NCBI RefSeq assembly: GCF_000166135.1 | Contig: NC_014666.1 | Location: forward strand, 1,922,001-1,986,000 | DNA length: 64,000 bases | Source: Pseudofrankia inefficax | Lineage (GTDB): Bacteria > Actinomycetota > Actinomycetes > Frankiales > Frankiaceae | Direction of reading: 5' to 3' | In this document: positions 43,450 through 52,663 of the stretch, in pieces | Layout: each line of letters opens with the position of its first letter | How positions within the stretch are numbered: the first letter of the stretch is position 1 | Notes under the pieces: model-generated | What the model was told of the DNA's origin: nothing | Databases searched by the model: none | The model's input: the letters and a program-made list of their open reading frames with translations, nothing else | Translations under genes and position numbers: made by a program

Positions 43450-44706
43450 TCAGCGGCGGCGCAGCCGGGGCAGCGCGAGGCTGACGCCCGCGGCCAGGGC
43501 GAGCAGGAGCAGCGCGAGCGCGTAGCCGATCGCGACGTGGCGCAGGTCGAGACCCCGGCTGACCAGCAGCCCCGCGATGACGGCTGGCAGGCCCATGCCG
43601 GTGTAGGACACCAGGTACACCGCCGAGAGCAGGCCCGGGCGCTGGTCCGGCGACGCGAGCGGCACCACGGTCCGGATGCCGCCCTGCAGGCCGCTGCCGA
43701 AGCCGATGCCCGCGACGGCCGTCGCCACCAGGTAGCCCGCGACCGAGCCGGTGCTGATCGCGGCGGCCGTCGCGACCACCCCGGCGACCAGGGCCGCGAC
43801 GCCGATCGCCATCATCTGCGCGGCGCCGCGGTCACGCAGCACCAGGATCGACACCGACGCGACACCGGCGAGGATGAACAGGGGAAGTCCGCCGAGCGCC
43901 GCCGACTGGCTGTGCGCGAGCTGACGGGTCAGGGCCGGGCCCAGAGAGCCGTAGAAGCCGGGCAACGCCCACACGGCGAACAACACGGGGGAGACGGCCA
44001 GGAAGGTCGTCCGCGCCGGCGCCGGGACCGAGATCCGCGGCCGGAACGCGGCGAGCAGGCCGGCAGAGCGGGTCCCGGTCTCGGGCAGGCGCGCCACTCC
44101 GTAGGCCTGCGCGGCGAAGACCACGATCAGCGCGAGATACACGAGATGGGTCGGCCAGGGCAGATAGCTCACGAGCAGGCCGGCGAGCAGCGCGCCAAGA
44201 CCGGTCCCGACGCCTGGCGTGGCCGCGCTGAGGATCGTGCCCCGCGTGCGGTGCGCGTCGATCATGCCCGCCCCGAGCGTGCCGAGCGCGGCGCCGGCGG
44301 CGATGCCCTGGATCACCCGTCCGACGAACAGCGGCGTGAAGGAGCCCGCGGTGGCGAACAGCCCGACGGCCACCGCCTGCGCGCCGAGCGAGCCGAGCAG
44401 GACGGGCCGGCGGCCGACGTGGTTGGAGACCTCGCCCAGCGTGAGCAGGCCGACGAGCACGGCCCCGGCGTAGATCGCGAAGGCGGTCGTCGTCGTCAGC
44501 GCGGTGCCGTGCCAGACGGCGTTGTAGTGCTGGTAGAGCGGCGTCGGCGCCGCCGAGGCGGCGAGGAACGACACGACGATCGAGCCCAGCAGGGCCAGGC
44601 GCCGGGTGTCGTTCGCCGCGAGCTGGCCGGCGCGCGGGGTGGTGATCGCGGCCGTCTCGGTCCGGCGTGCGTGGCCGAGGGGGATGGCGGTCATCGAGGT
44701 GGTCAC
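43450..44706 (-). CDS. MFS transporter (12 TM)
   Basis: A 418-residue membrane protein. The GTG at 44706 is chosen because AGGAG lies 6-7 bp upstream; ATG 44694 is an alternative. SNHVGRRPVLLGSLGAQAV is the loop 2-3 signature, and about 12 hydrophobic segments follow. It is divergent from a TetR gene, and three related palindromes lie between them, so it is a repressor-controlled exporter. The substrate is unknown. Confidence 0.88.
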   Translation of the reverse strand: MTTSMTAIPLGHARRTETAAITTPRAGQLAANDTRRLALLGSIVVSFLAASAAPTPLYQHYNAVWHGTALTTTTAFAIYAGAVLVGLLTLGEVSNHVGRRPVLLGSLGAQAVAVGLFATAGSFTPLFVGRVIQGIAAGAALGTLGAGMIDAHRTRGTILSAATPGVGTGLGALLAGLLVSYLPWPTHLVYLALIVVFAAQAYGVARLPETGTRSAGLLAAFRPRISVPAPARTTFLAVSPVLFAVWALPGFYGSLGPALTRQLAHSQSAALGGLPLFILAGVASVSILVLRDRGAAQMMAIGVAALVAGVVATAAAISTGSVAGYLVATAVAGIGFGSGLQGGIRTVVPLASPDQRPGLLSAVYLVSYTGMGLPAVIAGLLVSRGLDLRHVAIGYALALLLLALAAGVSLALPRLRRR

Positions 44707-44746
44707 AAGCTTCTCCTCGACTGGCGGGAACTGCGGCCTTCACTGA

Positions 44747-44857
44747 ACAGACAAGTCTGTCTACCATGCGAGAGACAGACCTGTCTACCTGATGGCCGTT
44801 GAGGTGTAGCGCACCCCACTCGGCGGCGCGGACCGTACAGTAGACAGGACGGTCTAC
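44747..44857. promoter_or_regulatory. Three TetR operators of the GTCTGT/GTCTAC type
   Basis: ACAGAC-AA-GTCTGT (44747-44760), AGACAG-AC-CTGTCT (44773-44786) and GTAGAC-N6-GTCTAC (44840-44857) are perfect dyads with a shared AGAC/GTCT core. Two lie near the MFS start and one near the TetR start, so both divergent promoters appear covered. Confidence 0.8.
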
Positions 44858-44883
44858 CTGGTGGGGCGCAAGGAGGAATGGCC

Positions 44884-45498
44884 ATGCCAGCGGTTGTGAA
44901 GGACGACAGGCGAGGGGCGCGAGAGCGCCTGCTCGAGGCCGCGAGCCGGCTGTTCTACGCCGAAGGCGTGCACACCGTCGGCATCGACCGGATCATCGAC
45001 GAGGCCGGCGTCGCGAAGGCCTCGCTCTACAAGACGTTCGGCAGCAAGGACGCCCTGATCCAGGCCTATCTCCAGGGCCGCCACGACGGCGTGACCCGTC
45101 GCATCAGTGCGGCCGTCGCCCGGGTCGACGATCCTCGGGAGAAGGTTCTCACCGTGTTCGAGGCCCAGGGCACGATGTTCGCCGAACCCGGCTACCGGGG
45201 CTGTGCCTTCGTCGCCGCCACCGCCGAGGCTTCGCCCACCGGCACGATCGACGATGCCGCGACGGCCTTCCGGGCCTGGATGCGGGCGCTGTTCGTCGGC
45301 CTGGCCACCGCCGCCGGCGCCCCCGATCCCGCGACCCTGGGCCGCAGGCTGCACCTGCTCTACGACGGCGCGAGCCTGTCCGCCCGGATGGACCGTGACC
45401 CGACCGTCGCGGCCGACGCCCGCGCGGCCGCCGAGACGCTGCTCGACGCGGCGCTCGCCGGCCTAACAGGTCCACGGGTCGGATCCGTGCTCTCGTAG
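44884..45498 (+). CDS. TetR-family regulator
   Basis: A 204-residue protein. ATG 44884 is preferred to 44878 because AGGAGG is then 7 bp away. The HTH is RERLLEAASRLFYAEGVHTVGIDRIIDEAGVAKASLYKTFGSKDALIQAYL. The C-terminal part (GYRGCAFVAATAEA) belongs to a common TetR subgroup that controls MFS or oxidoreductase genes. Three palindromes upstream suggest autoregulation. Confidence 0.88.
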   Translation: MPAVVKDDRRGARERLLEAASRLFYAEGVHTVGIDRIIDEAGVAKASLYKTFGSKDALIQAYLQGRHDGVTRRISAAVARVDDPREKVLTVFEAQGTMFAEPGYRGCAFVAATAEASPTGTIDDAATAFRAWMRALFVGLATAAGAPDPATLGRRLHLLYDGASLSARMDRDPTVAADARAAAETLLDAALAGLTGPRVGSVLS

Positions 45499-45543
45499 GG
45501 GGAGTCCGGTGCTCGAAGGCCGGGCCTCGCCGGAGGGGGCCGG

Positions 45544-46314
45544 ATGCGACAGAACCTGGTGGACGCGTGGCGCACGGTCGTGCCAGCGCGGGACGACCCG
45601 TCCGGTCCGCTGCCAGCGCTGCTGGTGGTCCTGACCTTCGTGACCGGGCTGGTCGACGCGTTCAGCTACCTGGAGTTGCGGCATGTCTTCGTGGCGAACA
45701 TGACCGGCAACGTCGTCTTCCTCGCGTTCTCGCTCGGCGGATCACGCGAGTTCGTCTGGTGGGCCTCGCTGCTCGCGTTCAGCGCGTTCGTGGCGGGCGC
45801 CCTGGCGGGCGGCCGGATCGCGCACCTCCACGGCACGCACCGCGGCCGCCAGCTGCTCCTGGCGGTCAGCGTCCAGACGGTTCTCGTCGTGGTCGCGTTC
45901 GTCCTCGATGTCGTCCTGGCTCGCCCGTACTCGGACGGGGCGGCGACAGCGATGATCAGCCTGCTCGCCGTCGGCATGGGTATTCAGAACGCGACGGTTC
46001 TGATGTTGGATGTCCCAGGCCTGACGACAACCGTGATGACCCGGACGATCACCGGGATCATGGCGGACTCCGCCAACGGGCACGGGAGGCGCCAGATCGG
46101 CCGGCGGGCCCTCTCGGTCGTCTGCCTGTTCATCGGCGCGTTGTCCGGCGCGATGCTGATCGAGCACGGTCACGGCGAATGGGAGCTACTCGTCGCGATC
46201 GGCCTGCTGATCGTGGTCGTCGCCGCGGCGGTCCGGGTCCGCACCTCCACCGCCGCGTGGACGCGAAAGCCCCCTGAGGCGGAGGCGACAGGTGGCGGGC
46301 CCTCACCCGTCTGA
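45544..46314 (+). CDS. DUF1275 (YoaK-type) membrane protein
   Basis: A 256-residue protein with six or so hydrophobic segments. It has VTGLVDAFSYLELRHVFVANMTGNVVFLAFSL and GMGIQNATVL, then TTVMTRTITGIMADSA, the conserved blocks of the YoaK/DUF1275 family. The role is unknown in the family. It follows the TetR gene by 45 bp and may be read with it. Confidence 0.86.
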   Translation: MRQNLVDAWRTVVPARDDPSGPLPALLVVLTFVTGLVDAFSYLELRHVFVANMTGNVVFLAFSLGGSREFVWWASLLAFSAFVAGALAGGRIAHLHGTHRGRQLLLAVSVQTVLVVVAFVLDVVLARPYSDGAATAMISLLAVGMGIQNATVLMLDVPGLTTTVMTRTITGIMADSANGHGRRQIGRRALSVVCLFIGALSGAMLIEHGHGEWELLVAIGLLIVVVAAAVRVRTSTAAWTRKPPEAEATGGGPSPV

Positions 46315-46444
46315 TCCGAACTCGGTCCCGACCAGGGCCCTTGCTGAGCGTCCGACGGGCGGGATGCTCTTATAGCGATATGCGGACACCTGGGAGCGGC
46401 GCGGCGGCGGGCTCGAAGATCGGCGGCGCCTGGACCGTCGGCCG

Positions 46445-47059
46445 GTGAGAACCAGCCGCCTGGAGGCCTTCAGCGATGGCGTGCTGGCCATCATCATCAC
46501 GATCATGGTCCTGGAGCTGAAGGTCCCCGAGGGGCACACCTTCGCGGACCTTCGGCACACCGCGGGCAAGGCCCTGCTCAGCTATGTGCTCAGCTTCGTC
46601 TATGTAGGCATTTACTGGAACAATCATCATCATATGTTCCAGCTGGTCCGCCAGGTCAGCGGCGGGGTTCTCTGGGCGAACCTCGGGCTGCTGTTCTGGC
46701 TCTCGCTGCTCCCGTTCACCACGGCCTGGATGGACGAGACCGACTATGCCCGCACCCCGGTCGTCATCTACGGGGTGAACCTGCTGGCCGCGGCGCTCGC
46801 CTATTTCGTCCTGCAACGTGTGATCATCCACGGTCAGGGCCCCGAATCCCAGCTCAGACAGGCCGTCGGCCGGGACCTCAAGGGCAAGCTGTCGCCGCTG
46901 TTCTACTCGGCCGGCATCCTGTCCGCCCTTTTCGTCAGCACCCACGACAGGCTCGGCGTCGTGCTCGCCATCGGCTGCTATGTCCTCGTCGCCCTGAGCT
47001 GGATCGTCCCGGACCGCCGCATCGACCGCGCCGTCCGCGACTTCGGCTCCCCGGACTGA
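46445..47059 (+). CDS. TMEM175-family potassium channel
   Basis: A 204-residue membrane protein, GTG start. RLEAFSDGVLAIIITIMVLELKVP is the TM1 filter motif (F-S-D) of bacterial TMEM175 channels. YVGIYWNNHHHMFQLV and LGLLFWLSLLPFTTAWM are further family segments. It should form a K+-permeable tetramer. An AraC-like gene starts 3 bp after its stop. Confidence 0.85.
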   Translation: MRTSRLEAFSDGVLAIIITIMVLELKVPEGHTFADLRHTAGKALLSYVLSFVYVGIYWNNHHHMFQLVRQVSGGVLWANLGLLFWLSLLPFTTAWMDETDYARTPVVIYGVNLLAAALAYFVLQRVIIHGQGPESQLRQAVGRDLKGKLSPLFYSAGILSALFVSTHDRLGVVLAIGCYVLVALSWIVPDRRIDRAVRDFGSPD

Positions 47060-47062
47060 GCC

Positions 47063-47515
47063 GTGGTGCCCCTGGAATTGCTGCCGCACCTGCGGCGGGT
47101 GCGGGACCACATCGACCGGCACTACCGGGAACCGCTGGACCTCGACGAGCTGGCCAGGGTCGCGGCGGTGTCGAAGTACCACCTGGTCCGCTGCTTCGAG
47201 GCCACCTACGACGAGACCCCGATCCGCTACCTCACCCGCCGCCGGATCGAGCGCGCCCAGGATCTGCTGCGCCACGCCAACCTGACCGTCACCGAGATCT
47301 GCATGATGGTCGGCTTCGCCAGCCTCGGCTCGTTCTCCGCGCGCTTCACGCAGCTCGTCGGCGAGAGCCCGACCGCGTACCGGGACCGCTGGGCCACCCG
47401 CGGCGCCCCGCACGTGCCCGGCTGTTACCTGTTCATGCGGGGCTCCATGGACCTGCGCGGCACCGCCGGCGGCGGTCCGGCCGCCGACGGTGCCACCGAC
47501 GGTCCCGCACCATGA
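47063..47515 (+). CDS. AraC-type HTH regulator (short)
   Basis: A 150-residue protein with a GTG start. The double HTH occupies residues ~5-108: DHIDRHYREPLDLDELARVAAVSKYHLVRCFEATYDETPIRYLTRRRIERA and ICMMVGFASLGSFSARFTQLVGESPTAYR. It has no ligand domain. It is followed after 86 bp by a VOC-fold gene; such short AraC proteins are often paired with VOC proteins, which may supply ligand sensing. Confidence 0.85.
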   Translation: MVPLELLPHLRRVRDHIDRHYREPLDLDELARVAAVSKYHLVRCFEATYDETPIRYLTRRRIERAQDLLRHANLTVTEICMMVGFASLGSFSARFTQLVGESPTAYRDRWATRGAPHVPGCYLFMRGSMDLRGTAGGGPAADGATDGPAP

Positions 47516-47601
47516 CCTGCGCGTTCTCGGACCCGCGCGTCTCTCGGACCCGCGCAATCTCGGAGAAGACCGGGCCCGCGCGGCCGGCCTAGGCTGACCT
47601 C

Positions 47602-48030
47602 ATGATCACGAACATCTCGCTGGTGACCATCTACTGCCTCGACCAGGAGAAGGCCCGCGACTTCTACGTCAACGCCCTCGGCTTCGAGGTCCGCACCGAC
47701 GTGACCATGGGGGAGGGCTTCCGTTGGCTGGAGGTCGGCCATCCGAGCCAGCCGGAGCTGACGATCACCCTGATGGTCCCCGGGCCGCCCCTCGACGCGG
47801 AGGCCGCCGACTTCTACCGCCGCCAGCTCGGCAAGGGCCAGCTCGGCGGCCTCGGTCTCAAGGTCGACGACTGCCGGAAGACCTTCGAGGAACTGAGCGC
47901 CAAGGGCGTCGAGTTCGTCCAGGAGCCATCCGACCGTCCCTACGGGGTCGAGGCCGTCATCCGCGACGTCTCCGGCAACTGGCTGGTCCTGGTCGAGACC
48001 AAGGCGTTCAGCCCGTCCGACTTCGGCTGA
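47602..48030 (+). CDS. VOC/glyoxalase-fold protein
   Basis: A 142-residue protein. NISLVTIYCLDQEKARDFYVNALGFEVRTDVTMG, then GLKVDDCRKTFEELSAKGVEFVQEP and GVEAVIRDVSGNWLVLVE form the two VOC modules. It lies after an AraC-like regulator. Its last 91 bp overlap the 3' end of the convergent EamA gene. Confidence 0.85.
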   Translation: MITNISLVTIYCLDQEKARDFYVNALGFEVRTDVTMGEGFRWLEVGHPSQPELTITLMVPGPPLDAEAADFYRRQLGKGQLGGLGLKVDDCRKTFEELSAKGVEFVQEPSDRPYGVEAVIRDVSGNWLVLVETKAFSPSDFG

Positions 48031-49163
48031 CCAATGCGGCCGGCGCCGTCCGCCCGCCGCGCGCTCGGCCCGCGGACCGAGGCGGCGTAGGCCCGACGGG
48101 CACGGGCGGCCGCGCGCCGGGCGGCCGCGACGCGGGCTGCCCGGCGCCGGTCGTGCCGTGGGTGCCCGCCGGGAGTGGCCGTCGTCCCGGCGGCGACGGC
48201 CTCCAGGTGCTCGTCGGCCGCGATGGCCGATTCGCCGGACTTGACGGTCATGACGCCGGCCAGGACGAGAAGGCCGCCGAGCAGCTGGATCGGCCGTGGC
48301 AGCTCGCCGAGGAGCAGCCAGGCGAACGCGAGCGCCGAGAGCACCTCGAAAAGCGAGACGAACGACGCCAGGCGCGGCCCTAGTAGCCGACTGGCAGCGA
48401 TACCGGCCCAGTAGGGCAGCGCGCAGGTCACGAGTCCGAGAAGCGTGATCGGCAGCCACCACGGCATCGTCACGTTCTGATAGGCCACGGGCTCCGTCGA
48501 CACGGCCATGGGCACGACCCCGACCGCCCCGGCCGCCAACAGGCCGAGAGCGCCGACGATCAGGCTGCCGGCGGCCAGGACGATCGGTGGCAGCCCGGTG
48601 TCGTCCGCTGCGGACAGGACGAAGTAGATCGCCGCGCCGACCATCGCTCCGGCCGCCCACAGCACCCCGATGAGGCTCACCTGCGCGCCGGCGATCAGGT
48701 CGAGAACCCCGACCAGCCCGAGCGCGCACAGGACGGCGCCCAGAATGGTGCGCGGACCCGGCCGCTGGCTGTGCCGGGCCCACAGCCAAAGAACCACGGC
48801 CACCGGCGAGGTGTACTCCAGCAGCAGCGCGGAGGAGACCTCCATGTGCATGACCGCGTTGAAGTAGCACAGCTGGCAGCCGGCGATGGCGATGAGCCCA
48901 TAGGCGACGATCAGTCCGGCATTGCGCCGCAGCAGCCACCAACGCCCCCGCAGCGCGGCGAGAGCCGGTCCCAGCAGCACCAGCGCCGCCAGCGACACCC
49001 GTGCCGTGACCGCGGCTCCGGCCGTCCAGCCGGCGTCCAGCAGGCCGTGCGCGAGGGATCCCGAAAGCCCGAACGAGCCCGCGGCCAGCAAGGCCAACGC
49101 CGTCCCGACCCCCGACCCCCGGGCCAGGCTGGAGCCCTGGGTCGTGCCACTACCGCTGCCCAC
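47940..49163 (-). CDS. EamA/DMT-family transporter
   Basis: A 407-residue protein, GTG start. Ten hydrophobic segments fill residues 20-300 in two EamA repeats (ALLAAGSFGLSGSLAHGLL, then GVLWAAGAMVGAAIYFVLSAA). A basic, alanine-rich tail of ~100 residues is unusual; it overlaps the convergent VOC gene by 91 bp and may be partly the result of a lost stop. It is divergent from a CGNR zinc-finger gene, the likely regulator. Confidence 0.82.
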   Translation of the reverse strand: MGSGSGTTQGSSLARGSGVGTALALLAAGSFGLSGSLAHGLLDAGWTAGAAVTARVSLAALVLLGPALAALRGRWWLLRRNAGLIVAYGLIAIAGCQLCYFNAVMHMEVSSALLLEYTSPVAVVLWLWARHSQRPGPRTILGAVLCALGLVGVLDLIAGAQVSLIGVLWAAGAMVGAAIYFVLSAADDTGLPPIVLAAGSLIVGALGLLAAGAVGVVPMAVSTEPVAYQNVTMPWWLPITLLGLVTCALPYWAGIAASRLLGPRLASFVSLFEVLSALAFAWLLLGELPRPIQLLGGLLVLAGVMTVKSGESAIAADEHLEAVAAGTTATPGGHPRHDRRRAARVAAARRAAARARRAYAASVRGPSARRADGAGRIGQPKSDGLNALVSTRTSQLPETSRMTASTP

Positions 49164-49252
49164 GCGCCGCCGCCTTTGTGTCGTGTGTTCGTGTCATGTG
49201 TCAAGTACCCCGTGGCTCATGACGGTAGGGGGCGGAAGTGTAATATGTCAAC

Positions 49253-49804
49253 ATGCTGTTCGCTCATGACACCGAGGCGTCGCTGCTTGCCGCGGTGTGG
49301 CTGGTCAACTCGGCCGAACCACCGGGCACCCTGGAGACGTTCGAACAGCTCGACGACTTCTTCGACGAGTTCCACTACACGGGCCGTCGGGACCACGACG
49401 AGGCCGAGCTCGCCGCGGTCCGGGCGCTGCGAGCCGACCTGCGCCGGCTGCTCACCAGCGACCGCGACGCCGCCGCCGTGCTGGTCAACCGGCTGCTCGC
49501 CGACGCCCACGCCGTCCCGCTGCTCGTGCGCCACGGCGGCTTCGACTGGCACGTCCACGCCGTCTCGCCCGACGCTCCGTTCGCCGACCGGATCATGGTC
49601 GAGACCGCGATGGCGATGGTCGACATGATCCGCTCCGACGAGCTGTCCCGGCTGTCCGTCTGTGCCGCCGACGGCTGCGACGGCCTGGTGATCGACCTCT
49701 CCCGCAACCGCTCGCGCCGCTTCTGCTCCACCACGTGCGGCAACCGCGAGGCCGTGGCCGCCTACCGTGCCCGCCGCTCCACCCAGAAGACGTCCGGCTC
49801 GTAG
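49253..49804 (+). CDS. CGNR zinc-finger (DUF1470) regulator
   Basis: A 183-residue protein. The N-terminal ABATE-type domain covers ~1-135. The C-terminal zinc finger has CAADGCDGLVIDLSRNRSRRFCSTTCGNREAVAAYRARR with the hallmark CGNR and four Cys. These proteins are probable stress-linked transcription factors. It is divergent from the EamA transporter across 89 bp and probably controls it. Confidence 0.87.
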   Translation: MLFAHDTEASLLAAVWLVNSAEPPGTLETFEQLDDFFDEFHYTGRRDHDEAELAAVRALRADLRRLLTSDRDAAAVLVNRLLADAHAVPLLVRHGGFDWHVHAVSPDAPFADRIMVETAMAMVDMIRSDELSRLSVCAADGCDGLVIDLSRNRSRRFCSTTCGNREAVAAYRARRSTQKTSGS

Positions 49805-49883
49805 CTCCCGCGCGCCCCCACCACCGGGCCGGCGCGGATGAGGTGATCGATGTGGCTCGGTCGTTGTCGACAGGAGGTCGCCG

Positions 49884-50861
49884 GTGAGCCGGCGGGGTTG
49901 GTTGTTGTTCGCCGCGATGGGTGTGATCTGGGGAGTTCCCTATCTCCTGATCAAGGTCGCGGTCCAGGACGTGTCGGGGCCCGTGGTCGTGCTCGCGCGC
50001 ACGGCCGTCGGGGCCTTGGTGCTCCTGCCGGTGGCGCTGCGTGATCGGGCCGGGCTGGCGCAGGTACGTCGGCACTGGAAGCCGATCGTGGCGTTCGCGT
50101 GCATCGAGATCATTGGCCCGTGGATTCTGCTGTCGGATGCCGAGCGGCGGTTGTCCAGCTCGCTGACCGGCCTGCTGATCGCGGCGACGCCCGTCGTCGC
50201 CGTGGTGCTGAACCGGGTCGCCGGTGGCGCGGAGCCGGTGACCCGGGTCCGGTGGCTGGGTCTCGCGGTCGGTACCGGCGGCGTGACCGTGCTCGCGGTT
50301 CCCGGGATCAGCCACGTGGGCGTCTGGCCGGTGGCCGAGGTGCTGATTTGCGCGGTCTGCTACACGATCGCCCCGATGATCGCGGCGCGGAAGCTCGGTG
50401 ACGTGCCGCCGCTGCCGATGACGACCGCGTGTGTGTCGCTCGCCGCGCTCGTCTACGTCGGTCCCGCGGTCGCGACCTGGCCGCACGCGATGCCCAGCGG
50501 CCGGGTGCTGGGCGCGCTCGTCGGGCTCGGCCTGGTCTGCACCGCCACGGCGTTCGTGCTGTTCTTCGCGCTCATCCGTGAGGTCGGCAGTGCCCGCTCG
50601 GTCGTCATCACCTACGTCAACCCGGCCGTCGCGGTGGCCGCCGGCGCGGTGATCCTCGGCGAGCCCCTGACCTGGACCATCGGCGCCGGCTTCGCCCTGG
50701 TGCTCGCCGGCTCGGTCCTGGCCACGTCCACCCGCGGGCAGGCGGCCTCCGCCGAGCCGGTCGTCGCGGCGGCGGACCCCGCGGTCGCGCCCGCGGCGGC
50801 GGTCGCCGGCGGCTCCGGTGCGCGCGGCTGGGTGATGCCGCGACGCAGGCCGGCCCGGTAG
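49884..50861 (+). CDS. EamA/DMT-family transporter
   Basis: A 325-residue membrane protein, GTG start with CAGGAGG upstream. Two EamA repeats are present: GWLLFAAMGVIWGVPYLLIKVA and PVAEVLICAVCYTIAPMIAARKLG, with GSARSVVITYVNPAVAVAAGAVILGE. It is a metabolite or drug exporter of unknown substrate. It may be read through from the CGNR gene 79 bp upstream. It is convergent with the CoA ligase gene (4-bp gap). Confidence 0.87.
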   Translation: MSRRGWLLFAAMGVIWGVPYLLIKVAVQDVSGPVVVLARTAVGALVLLPVALRDRAGLAQVRRHWKPIVAFACIEIIGPWILLSDAERRLSSSLTGLLIAATPVVAVVLNRVAGGAEPVTRVRWLGLAVGTGGVTVLAVPGISHVGVWPVAEVLICAVCYTIAPMIAARKLGDVPPLPMTTACVSLAALVYVGPAVATWPHAMPSGRVLGALVGLGLVCTATAFVLFFALIREVGSARSVVITYVNPAVAVAAGAVILGEPLTWTIGAGFALVLAGSVLATSTRGQAASAEPVVAAADPAVAPAAAVAGGSGARGWVMPRRRPAR

Positions 50862-50865
50862 CGCC

Positions 50866-52551
50866 TCAGCCGGCCGAGTTCGCGGGCCGCCGGGCGAAGC
50901 GCGCCCGGAGGTCGACCTTACGGATCTTGCCGCTGGCGTTGCGCGGGAGGTTGTCGACGAGCTGGATGGCGGTCGGCTTCTTGTAGGAGGCGAGGCGGTC
51001 CTTGGTCCAGGCCAGGATCTCGTCGAGGGTCGGTGGGTCGGCCGGGTCGGCGGGCTCGATGACCGCCAGCGGGGTCTCGACCCAGCGGGGGTGGGGGACG
51101 CCGATGAGCGCGACGTCGCGGACCTTGGGATGGCCGGCGATCGCGCTCTCCACCTCGGCGCAGTAGATGTTCTCGCCACCCGAGATGATCATGTCCTTCT
51201 TGCGGTCCACCACGTAGAGGAAGCCCTCGTCGTCCTCGCGGACGAGGTCGCCGGAATGGAACCAGCCGCCGGCGTAGGCCGCCGCGGTCGCCTCGGGGTC
51301 GCGCCAGTAGCCCGCCATCAGCCCGGGCCCGCGGTAGACGATCTCCCCGACCTCGCCGCGCGGGACGTCCCGCATCTCCTCGTCGACGATCCGGACCGCG
51401 ACCGTCGACACCGGTTTCCCGATCGAACCGAGCTTGCGCAGCGCGTCCACGCCGTCGAGAACGCAGGTCACGGGCGACAGCTCGGTCTGGCCGAAGACGG
51501 CCACGTTCGCGACCGCGGGGAACGTCGACGCCATGGCCTCCAACGTGGACGCCGGCGCCGGTGACGCGCCCCAGGACATCGAGCGCAGCGCCAGGTCGAG
51601 GTCGCGCACCCCCGGCACCGCGCAGACCGCCTGCCACTGCGTCGGTACCAGGAACGCGCTGGTCACCCGTTCGGTGGCGATCAGCCGGATGACCGCCTCG
51701 GGGTCGAACGCCCCGGTCGGGGCGATGACCGCCCGGCCCCCCGTCAGCATCGCCGGCGCCAGCGCCCCGACGCCGGCGATGTGGAACAGCGGCGCGGCCA
51801 CCAGGACGGCCGTGTCCGGGCCGGACAGCCCGTAGGAGCGCAGCGCGGTGATCGCCTGCATGAGCAGGTTGAGGTGCGTCAGCATCGCGCCCTTGGGATG
51901 GCCGGTCGTCCCCGACGTGTACATCAGCAGGAACGTGTCCGTCTCCTGGGCCTGGGCGTACGGGAAGCGCCCGCCGGCGACACCCGCCGCCCCCGCCGCG
52001 TCCGGCAGCTCGGGCTCCGCCGCGACGGCGGCCTCGAAGTCCTCGGCTCCCGCCCCAGCCCGTGCCGGGTCGCCGCCGACCACCAGGCACACCGCGACGG
52101 GCACCTGCTCGCGGGCCGCCGCCGCCACCGGCGCGGTCGCCGCGTCGACGACGAGGGCCGTGGCCGCGCTGTTGTCCAGGATCCAGGCGACCTCGGCCCC
52201 GACCAGGCGGAAGTTCACCGGGACCGCGATTGCCCCGGCCCACACGGCCCCGAGCAACGCCGTGACGTGCTCGACGTGGTTGAGCATCAGCGTCGCGACC
52301 CGGTCACCCGGCCTGACCCCGCGCCGGACCAGCGCCGAGGCCACCTGCGACGCCCGGTCGGCCAGCTCGCTCCAGGTGACGGTCCGCCCGTCGAACCGCA
52401 GGGCGGCCTGGTCGGGCACCTGCTGGGCGTGCCGGACCAGCTGCGTCACCCAGGTATAGGCCCGCGCCGCCGCCAGCGCCGGGTCCGGCGCCCACCGCCC
52501 GTCGCCCGAGCCCGCGTCCGCCGCGAAGGACCGACCGGTCGTCGCCACCAT
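50866..52551 (-). CDS. Fatty acyl-CoA synthetase (AMP-binding, FadD-like)
   Basis: A 561-residue ANL-superfamily ligase. ATG 52551 is used (GGAGG 9 bp upstream); an in-frame upstream start at 52608 is less likely. The P-loop is YTSGTTGHPKGAML. VFGQTELSP is the A5 motif, GWFHSGDLVREDDEGFLYVVDRKKDMIISGGENIY the A7-A8 region, and PRNASGKIRKVDLR carries the adenylation Lys. It activates a carboxylic acid as acyl-AMP, then acyl-CoA. Chain length is unknown; no lipid-pathway genes adjoin. Confidence 0.92.
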   Translation of the reverse strand: MVATTGRSFAADAGSGDGRWAPDPALAAARAYTWVTQLVRHAQQVPDQAALRFDGRTVTWSELADRASQVASALVRRGVRPGDRVATLMLNHVEHVTALLGAVWAGAIAVPVNFRLVGAEVAWILDNSAATALVVDAATAPVAAAAREQVPVAVCLVVGGDPARAGAGAEDFEAAVAAEPELPDAAGAAGVAGGRFPYAQAQETDTFLLMYTSGTTGHPKGAMLTHLNLLMQAITALRSYGLSGPDTAVLVAAPLFHIAGVGALAPAMLTGGRAVIAPTGAFDPEAVIRLIATERVTSAFLVPTQWQAVCAVPGVRDLDLALRSMSWGASPAPASTLEAMASTFPAVANVAVFGQTELSPVTCVLDGVDALRKLGSIGKPVSTVAVRIVDEEMRDVPRGEVGEIVYRGPGLMAGYWRDPEATAAAYAGGWFHSGDLVREDDEGFLYVVDRKKDMIISGGENIYCAEVESAIAGHPKVRDVALIGVPHPRWVETPLAVIEPADPADPPTLDEILAWTKDRLASYKKPTAIQLVDNLPRNASGKIRKVDLRARFARRPANSAG

Positions 52552-52663
52552 CGCCGTGGCCTCCCGTCCGCCGCGCCTGCTGTGGCGCCCATCACACCCA
52601 GGCTCCACGATCGCACGCGAGACGCGCCAGCGTCCGCCGTCCCGGCCCTTTCGGACCGGGGCG

